A stretch of DNA of 29,608 bases from positions 1-29,608 of the forward strand of contig JAMOUT010000082.1 in assembly GCA_027061995.1 (NCBI GenBank), in the 5' to 3' direction. Of this stretch, positions 1 to 7,600 are shown piece by piece. The first letter of the stretch is position 1. Each line of letters opens with the position of its first letter. The notes under the pieces were generated by a model that did not search any database, was not told where the DNA came from, and worked only from the letters and a program-made list of their open reading frames with translations. This DNA comes from Candidatus Aminicenantota bacterium (GTDB taxonomy: Bacteria > Acidobacteriota > Aminicenantia > JAMOAD01). The position numbers and the translations under genes were made by a program.

Positions 1-1
1 A

Positions 2-1009
2 TATTTAGTTAATGACCAACGGATATTTTGGAGCGGGCTTGAGATGACCTTCGGGGTTGAAGCCGTTATAAAAATAGATATAGAAAAACAGATTTCAAGT
101 CACTCCTTTTTCGTAGAATCAGAATATTATTTAAACCAACCTTACGGAAAAAATATTTTAACCGACCAAGAGAGAAAACAATATATTAAAACATTTAAAA
201 TTCCCACATTTGAAATATCAAAGCTTGAAATAGGATATAAAAATAATAATATTTCCATATCAATCGGAAAAAAGCCAACACCCTTCGGCAGAATAAATTA
301 TCCTATGTTTTTAAATAATTATAGATTCGGCTCCCCCTTTATAAGAGGTGAAGCGATTTTATTAAGAGAGACAGGTGTTTTTTTTAATTGGAAACCATTT
401 ATATTTTCCATAGATCTTGCCATTGTTAATGGGGAAGAGAACAGAGATACAAACTCTTTTAAAGCGGGAATAGCAAGATTCGGCTTTGATTTTAATTTTT
501 TTAAACTCGGAGTTTCCGTAAAAGCTCATGATGGAATAGGTTCGGAACAGCAAAAGAATTATAAAAATCATCTCGGGGCTGATTTTCTTTTAAAAATCGG
601 GCATTTTTATCTTTCCGGAGAAGCTATCTATGATCAATACGGGTTTCATAGGGAATTTAATGAAGATGAGATATTTTGGGATAAAAGTTATTATTACAGA
701 GATATTTTTTATAAATATAAAACCCCGATAGAGGGAAGAGGGGGATATCTGAATTTCAGGTTTGAAAACAGGGGCAATATAATAAATCTTTCTTACGGAG
801 AATATTATCCGCAGAAAATAGGGAATATTTATCATGACCAAAATATAAAAAGATTTATTCTTAAAATCAGAAAAAATTTGACAAAAAATCTTTCCATGAT
901 AATAACGGGAATCAAAGAAAATGAAAGAGAATACAAAGAACCGTGGAGAAACGGGGAAAGAGGTTATGCTTTTATGGTAGGGTTTGAATTCAAAGCTTTG
1001 TTAAAATAG
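2..1009 (+). CDS. Outer-membrane beta-barrel protein, 5' end missing
   Basis: The reading frame stays open from the first base through the ATG at 44 to the TAG at 1007-1009. The codons before 44 read YLVNDQRIFWSGLE, which continues naturally into the protein. No ribosome binding site precedes ATG 44, so this is the C-terminal part (about 335 residues) of a longer gene whose start lies off the window. The visible protein is almost entirely alternating polar and aromatic/hydrophobic strands separated by short loops, with a porin-like stretch around GKKPTPFGRINYP and a C-terminal FMVGFEFKALLK strand. This is typical of an outer-membrane barrel. I cannot assign a substrate or family. It ends 3 bases from the stop of the convergent 80-residue gene, so there is no room for a separate terminator. 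Confidence 0.7.
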   Translation, partial: YLVNDQRIFWSGLEMTFGVEAVIKIDIEKQISSHSFFVESEYYLNQPYGKNILTDQERKQYIKTFKIPTFEISKLEIGYKNNNISISIGKKPTPFGRINYPMFLNNYRFGSPFIRGEAILLRETGVFFNWKPFIFSIDLAIVNGEENRDTNSFKAGIARFGFDFNFFKLGVSVKAHDGIGSEQQKNYKNHLGADFLLKIGHFYLSGEAIYDQYGFHREFNEDEIFWDKSYYYRDIFYKYKTPIEGRGGYLNFRFENRGNIINLSYGEYYPQKIGNIYHDQNIKRFILKIRKNLTKNLSMIITGIKENEREYKEPWRNGERGYAFMVGFEFKALLK

Positions 1010-1012
1010 AGT

Positions 1013-1255
1013 TCAATCCGTTTCCAAAAACCATTTACAGTATATATCATCATAATAAAGTTTGAAAATTTTACCTTCGGTTGTTTTGATTTTAAAAACA
1101 TTATAAATTATTGCGCTGTTTTTTTCAGATAATTTACAGGATTCAATTATCCTCTTTACACTGTAATCATCCCCTTGATAATTAAAGCTTACAGGTTTTT
1201 CATCCCCTTTATAACCCGAATATGCTTTAACTTCTATCTCTTTAAATTTTCTCAA
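1013..1255 (-). CDS. Small conserved hypothetical protein, TTG start, coupled to the ABC permease
   Basis: An 80-residue soluble protein that closes the ABC exporter operon. The frame has no ATG. The likely start is the TTG at 1255-1253, which lies inside the end of the upstream permease gene (14-base overlap, different frame), and an in-frame stop sits only five codons upstream of it. No good Shine-Dalgarno is present, so translation probably depends on ribosomes finishing the permease. The pattern KAYSGYKGDEKPVSFNYQG, then a short helix, then a strand pair ending KWFLE, resembles from memory a family of small proteins found in many bacteria (DUF6504-like). That link is not verified. Its function is unknown, and operon membership may be incidental. 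Confidence 0.6.
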   Translation of the reverse strand: MRKFKEIEVKAYSGYKGDEKPVSFNYQGDDYSVKRIIESCKLSEKNSAIIYNVFKIKTTEGKIFKLYYDDIYCKWFLETD

Positions 1256-2336
1256 TGTTAAAGAATTTTATTGAGAGCAGAGCAAATACTATTGTAAACC
1301 CTATCAAAATGAATAGATTGGGGATTATCGAAGAAAACGGATTTTTGTAAAACAAAAGTTTATCTGTTGCAGCCATAGCCCAGCCTGTGGGTAAAACCAT
1401 GGCTATCTTTTTCATAAAATCGGGAACTATCTCTATGGGCCACCAGCAACCTCCGAGTGCTGCAAGAAGGTTTGCCAAAAGAACCGCAACCCCTGTGACA
1501 GCCTCCGCTTTTTTCAGGACAGAGCCCATATATATACTCAGGGCAGCTACAAATGTAGAAAAAACTATCAAAACAAAAAGCATGTTTAAAAGGGGAATCA
1601 TTCCGAAAGAGACTGAAAAAAGGAGTGAGGAGGTTATAATTATCATAATAATAACTATAAAAGCGACAAACATATTGGTTAAAAACAAACCGAACCACAT
1701 CCCCTTTCTCCCCAAAGGGGTAATAACAAATCTCTCAAGCATCCCCCTCTCTCGAAGTTTAACAAAATTCGTTCCTCCGAAAATCAGAAGATTAAATAAA
1801 AGAAAGGTTATTATTGTAGCGGGCATTTGATGAATGACTCCCGAAGGGATATAACTTGCCCTTCCCGCCCATTCGGTTTTTATTGATAATATTTTATCAG
1901 GTTTCTCGATTCCGAGATATCTCTTAATCAAAAATTTATAAATCGCCCTGTATAAAGATATCTTTACCTGTATTGCATAACTGTTTAATTTTGAACCTTT
2001 TATCTTAAATTTTAAAACCACCTTTTTTCTGCTTTTAACTTTATCTGAAAAATCTGAAGGAATAATAAGCTCTCTTGAAACCTTTTTTCCTTTTTTATCG
2101 AATTTCAAGGATAATTTCTCTTTTTTCAGATTATTAATAAGCTCTTTTGAGAACTCCCCTTTATCAAGATTTTTAATATAAACAACGGTTTTTTCCTCTT
2201 TCCCCCCGCTATCATTTCCAAGACCCGAAAAAATAAAAACAAAGAAAACAGGAAGAACAATCGCCCAAAAATAAAAAGATTTATCTTTCAAGACCAATTT
2301 AAGTTCTGTTAAACCGAATTTTATTATCCCTCTCAT
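1242..2336 (-). CDS. ABC-2 type exporter permease (second permease)
   Basis: A 364-residue membrane subunit of an ABC-2 exporter. One transmembrane helix lies near residues 20-40, followed by a large extracytoplasmic domain of about 125 residues. A C-terminal block of five or six helices begins near VIHQMPATIITFLLFNLLIF and includes the conserved ABC-2 segment after KLRERGMLERFVITPLGRK. The start codon overlaps the stop of the upstream permease by 4 bases. Two dissimilar ABC-2 permeases with one ATPase suggest a heterodimeric exporter of the YbhFSR/linearmycin-export type. The cargo (drug, lipid or peptide) cannot be read from the sequence. It lies downstream of the ATPase promoter at 4512-4540. 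Confidence 0.88.
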   Translation of the reverse strand: MRGIIKFGLTELKLVLKDKSFYFWAIVLPVFFVFIFSGLGNDSGGKEEKTVVYIKNLDKGEFSKELINNLKKEKLSLKFDKKGKKVSRELIIPSDFSDKVKSRKKVVLKFKIKGSKLNSYAIQVKISLYRAIYKFLIKRYLGIEKPDKILSIKTEWAGRASYIPSGVIHQMPATIITFLLFNLLIFGGTNFVKLRERGMLERFVITPLGRKGMWFGLFLTNMFVAFIVIIMIIITSSLLFSVSFGMIPLLNMLFVLIVFSTFVAALSIYMGSVLKKAEAVTGVAVLLANLLAALGGCWWPIEIVPDFMKKIAMVLPTGWAMAATDKLLFYKNPFSSIIPNLFILIGFTIVFALLSIKFFNIEKI

Positions 2337-3571
2337 TTTACCACCTTTTTAAGAGCCCTGATATTCAGAAGATAGGATAGAATAAATAAACCTATCGCTA
2401 TAAAAGAGGTGCTTATTATCAGATGATAAAATTTATCCATTCTTTGCAAGACAAGAGAAATCACGGATTCGGTTATATAATACAGGGGAGATACAACCGA
2501 AAATTTTCTTATTGAAGCCGGCAAAACACTTACGGGAATAAGAGAGCCTCCGAGCATCGCAAACAAAAACACGAAAATCATCCCTATATTATGAACCTGT
2601 CTTTCATTGTTTGAAAGCCCCATAATCACAGCGGAAAGAAGAGATAAAATTATTGCCGAAAGAAATAGTGTGATTAAAAGCCAAAAGATTGAGTCCGTTG
2701 TTATATGAAAAAGCAATCTTCCCGTTATTGCAAGGACAAACTCTATTGTAAACATAAATAAAACCACACTTAAAATTCTTGCAAAATAATACTCCGATTT
2801 TTTTAATTCGGATAAAAACAGCCTTTTTATTATAAAACCATTTCTCTCTTTTACCATATCATTTAACACAGCGTTTGATATGAAAAACAGAAAAAAGAAA
2901 GCCATCCCCGTAAAATAAAAAACAGCCATGGGGATTTTCTTTTCTTCCTCTTTTACATCCTTAATCTCTATCTTTTGCTCTTCAAACAGGGGAATTATCT
3001 TTTTTATTTTATCCCCTATTTTATCGTAAAGAGTTGTAAAAGTCATATTATCCATCTTCTCTTTTTTTTCTATCGCTGTTCTTATAATCGTTATTTCATC
3101 TTTAAATATGGTCAAAAGATAGTTTGTCCCGTCTTTAATAATGTTTAATCCTGTTTCGGCAATCATGGGATAAATCATTTCAGTGGGATTTTTTATCAAT
3201 TTTATCTCTGTTTTTCTCATCTCCAAAATATTTTTTGAAAAATTTTTCGGTATAATCATTACTCCCGAAACTTTTCTTCCGTTTATAAGTTTCATTGCTT
3301 CGGGCTCTTTAACAACAAATGCTTTTATCTTATCTTTTGCATTCTCATTGGAAAAAGCATTAACAAAAAAATCGGAGATAACTCCCCCTTTGTCATTGTT
3401 GACAATTGCAAGTTTCAACGGGGCAAAACCCGAACCGCCCGAACCTCCTCCGAAAGCCATCCACATTATGAGGGTAATAATTACGGGAGTGAATACATAC
3501 AATAATATAAGGATAGGTTTATTCCATCTCCTTTTATAATCGGAAACAGCGAGTTTTAATATTTTCCTCAT
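2333..3571 (-). CDS. ABC-2 type exporter permease (first permease)
   Basis: A 412-residue permease with the same plan as its neighbour: an N-terminal helix (residues about 20-42), an extracytoplasmic domain to about residue 215, then a six-helix block with VLNDMVKERNGFIIKRLFLS before the second helix group. A glycine-rich GGGSGGSG follows the first helix. Its ATG shares one base with the ATPase stop codon (TAATG arrangement), and its own stop overlaps the next permease start by 4 bases. The three genes are therefore translationally coupled and probably made in fixed ratio. The two permeases are related in layout but clearly different in sequence, which favours a heterodimer. Confidence 0.88.
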   Translation of the reverse strand: MRKILKLAVSDYKRRWNKPILILLYVFTPVIITLIMWMAFGGGSGGSGFAPLKLAIVNNDKGGVISDFFVNAFSNENAKDKIKAFVVKEPEAMKLINGRKVSGVMIIPKNFSKNILEMRKTEIKLIKNPTEMIYPMIAETGLNIIKDGTNYLLTIFKDEITIIRTAIEKKEKMDNMTFTTLYDKIGDKIKKIIPLFEEQKIEIKDVKEEEKKIPMAVFYFTGMAFFFLFFISNAVLNDMVKERNGFIIKRLFLSELKKSEYYFARILSVVLFMFTIEFVLAITGRLLFHITTDSIFWLLITLFLSAIILSLLSAVIMGLSNNERQVHNIGMIFVFLFAMLGGSLIPVSVLPASIRKFSVVSPLYYITESVISLVLQRMDKFYHLIISTSFIAIGLFILSYLLNIRALKKVVK

Positions 3572-4494
3572 TACTCTCTTAATTCCTTCCCCGTTAATTT
3601 AAGAAAAAGGGTTTCAAGATTAGGTCTCTTTATATCCATTGTATTGATAATAACATTATTTTTCATAAAAAGCTCAACCACTTCTGGGATAATATCCTCT
3701 TTTTCAACATCTATTAAAATAGTCTCTTTTGAAAAATTAAGAATTTTTACCCCTATGTTATTAAGAATATTCCTTATCGCATCTTCAGCAAATTCTCCGG
3801 AAAATTCAACCTCTGTTTCTTCACCGAGTTGAGAGATAAGCTCCTCTATTGTTCCCCGGGCTTTTATCTCCCCCTCATCCATAATGGCTATTCTATCGCA
3901 TAACTCCTCCGCTTCTTCAAGCTGATGGGTAGTGTATATTATGGACATCTCTTCATTAACGAATTTTTTCAAAATCTCCCTTATATTAACCCTTGCCTGA
4001 ACATCTATCCCTACCGTAGGTTCATCAAGAAAAAGAACTTCGGGTCTGTGAACAATCCCTATCGCAATATTAAGCCTCCTTTTCATCCCGCCTGAAAATT
4101 CCGATACTTTTGCCTTTTCTTTTGATTCAAGGTCCATAAGATTCAAAAGATAGGATGCTCTTTCCGATGCTTGTTTGGAGTCCATCCCGTATAGGGCTCC
4201 CCACAGAGTAAGATTATCGCGAGCGGTCAACTCCTCGTAAAAAGCTGTTTCCTGAGGAACGACCCCTATCTTTTTTCTCCACCAAGAGATATTATTGAAG
4301 ATATTTTTATCTTCATAATAAGCTGCTCCCGAATCAGGTTCAATAAGTGTAGTCAGTATTGAAATAGCGGTTGTTTTTCCCGCTCCGTTTGGTCCGAGAA
4401 GACCGAAGATCTCCCCTTTTTTCACATCGAAAGAGATTCCTTTTAAAGCTTTGATATCTTTGTAAGATTTTTTAATGTTTTCAATTTTTAGCAT
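3571..4494 (-). CDS. ABC transporter ATP-binding protein of an ABC-2 exporter
   Basis: A 307-residue nucleotide-binding subunit on the cytoplasmic face that powers the two permeases downstream. All motifs are present: Walker A GPNGAGKT at residues 34-41, Q-loop Gln81, signature FSGGM at 133-137, Walker B VLFLDEP at 153-159 with Glu158, and H-loop His190. The C-terminal extension of about 100 residues, ending in a NLETLFLKLTGKEL motif, is typical of DrrA/CcmA-type exporters. The start is supported by AGAGG six bases upstream. A near-consensus promoter (4512-4540) places the transcript start almost at this ribosome binding site. The operon is ATPase, permease, permease, small protein. Confidence 0.95.
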   Translation of the reverse strand: MLKIENIKKSYKDIKALKGISFDVKKGEIFGLLGPNGAGKTTAISILTTLIEPDSGAAYYEDKNIFNNISWWRKKIGVVPQETAFYEELTARDNLTLWGALYGMDSKQASERASYLLNLMDLESKEKAKVSEFSGGMKRRLNIAIGIVHRPEVLFLDEPTVGIDVQARVNIREILKKFVNEEMSIIYTTHQLEEAEELCDRIAIMDEGEIKARGTIEELISQLGEETEVEFSGEFAEDAIRNILNNIGVKILNFSKETILIDVEKEDIIPEVVELFMKNNVIINTMDIKRPNLETLFLKLTGKELRE

Positions 4495-4511
4495 TTTTTA
4501 CCTCTAATAGA

Positions 4512-4540
4512 ATTCTAACAAGACAAAATAATACTGTCAA
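4512..4540 (-). promoter_or_regulatory. Sigma-70 promoter of the ABC exporter operon
   Basis: On the minus strand TTGACA (4540-4535) is followed by exactly 17 bases and TAGAAT (4517-4512). The predicted transcript starts near 4505, at the AGAGG ribosome binding site of the ATPase gene, giving a leader of about a dozen bases. Confidence 0.75.
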
Positions 4541-4644
4541 GAAAATAACTAATTTGTTCAAACATCCTCCTTCATAATTCTCTTGGTTAATAATAATTAA
4601 TATACGAAAATTATCCTTTTTTGTTCCCTGTTTATTTTTTTATC

Positions 4645-4673
4645 TTGAATAAATCGGTCTCTTCTGATAAATT
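4645..4673 (+). promoter_or_regulatory. Possible promoter of the alpha-2-macroglobulin gene
   Basis: TTGAAT (4645-4650), a 17-base spacer and TAAATT (4668-4673) lie just before the AGGAGG at 4681-4686. The -10 is embedded in CTGATAAATT, a context also seen at 10749-10777. The AT-rich background makes chance matches likely, so the call is tentative. Confidence 0.4.
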
Positions 4674-4691
4674 TAAAAAGAGGAGGTTAAA

Positions 4692-7600
4692 ATGAGGAAA
4701 AAATATATATTTATCTATCTTATTTTTATATTAATATCTATTATTTCATTTGTTCAAGGAGAAAACCTTGATATTATAAAAGTAAGCCCCCAAGGGGAGC
4801 TTAAATCAATAAAAGGGGTTGAAATTACAATTGTTTTCTCCGATGATATGAAGATTTTGGGAAAGAAGAGAGATATAGGGAGATTTATGGAGATAAAACC
4901 CGAAATTAAAGGGAGTTTAAGATGGAGGGGAAACTCCATTATTGTATTCAGACCGGATGACAGATTCAAATATTCCACCGAATATACCGTAATAATTAAA
5001 AAAGGATTAAAATCAATAAACGGAAAAGTTTTGGAAAAAAATTATATTTTCAAATTCAAAACTCCCACACCCGTTGTTACGGGGATAAAGCAAACAAAAT
5101 ACCGGGAATATTTAGACGGAAATTATGATTTTTATAAAAACAGAATAGAATATGATTTTAATACAGCAATAAAAACCGATAAACCCATTATACTTAAATT
5201 CAATCAGAATATTAACAGCACTCTGAATCTTAATAAAATAGAGATATATGATAAAAAAACCTTAACTCTTGTAAAAACATTAAAAAGATTCTCCCGTTCA
5301 GATGAGATATCCATCCGCTTTGTCAAACCTCTGAAAAAAGAGACGGAATATTTTATCAGAATAAAAAAAGGATTTGTTTCAAGAGAGGGAAACCTAAGAA
5401 CAAGAAGAGATATAATCATAAATTTTAAAACAGAGGATAAGTTTAAATATACTGGGAAAAAAGAACTGTCCTTTTTCATGGAAAACAGAAGAATCGGATT
5501 ATATTTTAATAAACATATTGAAAAAGATTACAAATGTTTACCTGAAAATAAAATAAAAATATATGAAGTATCGGATAAACAGAAAACGGAGATAACGGAT
5601 TTTAAACAAGAGTGTAGTTATGAGACTATTTATATTGATTTGAAATCGGTTAAAGAGAAAGGGGTTTATCTTATAAAAATCCCTAAAATTTTTTCCGATT
5701 CAAAAGGGGAAACACTCGGAGAAAATGTATGGATAAAGGTGAATGGTTGCGGATGGATACCTCGCGTTAATTTTAAAAATATTAAAGAGGGAAAATTAAA
5801 TATCGATATAAAAGGGATTTCAAAAATAGAATTTAAAATCATTAAGATTAATGACCCTGTTAAATTTTCCTCCTTAGGGTTTTTAAAAGAAAAAGGGAAT
5901 ATAAAAGCTGTTAAAACGGTGAAATTTTCTTTTAAAGAGTTTGGAAAGTATAGTCCTATTATCATAGATTTCATTAAACTGTTTGAAACAACAAAAGGGG
6001 TATATATAATAAAAATAGAAAACATAAAATTAAATAATAGTTGTAAAATCAGTGAAAAGATAATAGAAAGAATAAAAAAAGGGTGGAGATATTTTGTGAA
6101 TCCGACGAATATATATTCGTCAGCTTTGAGTTTAAAAGGGGGAACCTATATTTTCGGTAATAACAGGAAAAACAACAACCCTTTGCCCGGAATGAGTTTT
6201 TATATGTTTTCAAATAAAAAACTTTATTTTAAAGTCCGAACAGGAAAAGAGGGATCATCCTTTACCCCTAAAAAAATTATGATAAACAGATGGTATTATA
6301 GAAATACCGATCTGTTTCTACTTGAAAAGGGGGATGATGTCTCTCTATCTTTGGCAAAAAAAGGATGGGTATCGGGAAGAGGTAATCTAAACGAAACAAA
6401 TATGGTCTGTGAACTTTTTACTGACAGAGATCATTATCTTCCGGGAGAAACAGTTCATATGGGAGGGGTGCTTAAAAAATCATGGAGAAATGATTTTATT
6501 AAATTAAAAAATAATAAAGCCGAGTTAATCATCAAAAACCCCGAGTATAAAACAATTAAAAAAATTCAACTTACCCTTGATGAATTCGGAGGATTTTCTT
6601 ATGATTATAAATCGGATAAATTCGGTAAAAAAGGGCGATATTATTGGACAATTAAAAAAGGGGGATGGGAAAGTTATTCCCGTTCGGTTAAAATAGATTT
6701 TTTCAAACCCAATATAATTGAGATTTCGGTAAAACCTGAAAAACGGGAGATAGTCGCTAATGAAAAAAACAGATTTTTCGTCCGAGGGAGTTATCTTTCC
6801 GGTGCACCCATGGCAAAAGATAAAATTGTTTTTAATACTCATATTTCTTCATCAGGTTATTTTTTCAAAGAAAGATTAAAATCCGAGTATAAAAAATATG
6901 GTTTTAACTCCCCCTACCTGAATAAAAGATTAAAAAAGAGAGTTAAATATCTTGATAAACAGGGCAAAACAACCTTTTTAATATCTCTTGAAAAAGAAAA
7001 AATTCACTCCCTTTCAACAGTCAGAGTTGAAACAATAGGGATAACAAAAGACGGCAAGGAATTCAGTGTCAGGAATTCATTCAACTATATCCCCTCGAAT
7101 GCCGTAGTAGGTATAAAAGTCCCCTATTTTGTCAGAACGGGAAAAGAGTTTAATATAAAATTCGTAGCATTAAACAGTAAAGGGAAAGAGACAAATGCCA
7201 ATGTTGAGTTATTGATAGAGAGAAGATGGTGGAACCGTGAGAAATATAGGACGGAAACAGAAACAATTTTAAAGAATTCTTTTATCATAAAGGGAAAAGT
7301 AATTAAAAAATTCAAGTTTAATAAGCCTGGTTCTTATAAAATCAGAGTTTTTGCGAAAGATGAAAGAGGTTATCAGACAATAACCGAAGCATCATTTTTC
7401 GCATGGAATATGAATTACAGTTTTTCGGAAGGAAGACAAAACAGACTCACGATAAAAACGGATAAGAAAAAATATAATATCGGGGATACCGCAAAATTAT
7501 TCATATCCTCCCCCAGAATCGGAAAAGGGATTATATATGTTTTTACCGAAAAATTAGAGGAAAAACATATTATTAATCTCGGTAAAACAACCGAATTTTC

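Noticed and set aside
1387-1830. 147-codon plus-strand open frame inside the second permease
   Set aside because: It lies wholly within a well-supported minus-strand permease and its translation has no family features.
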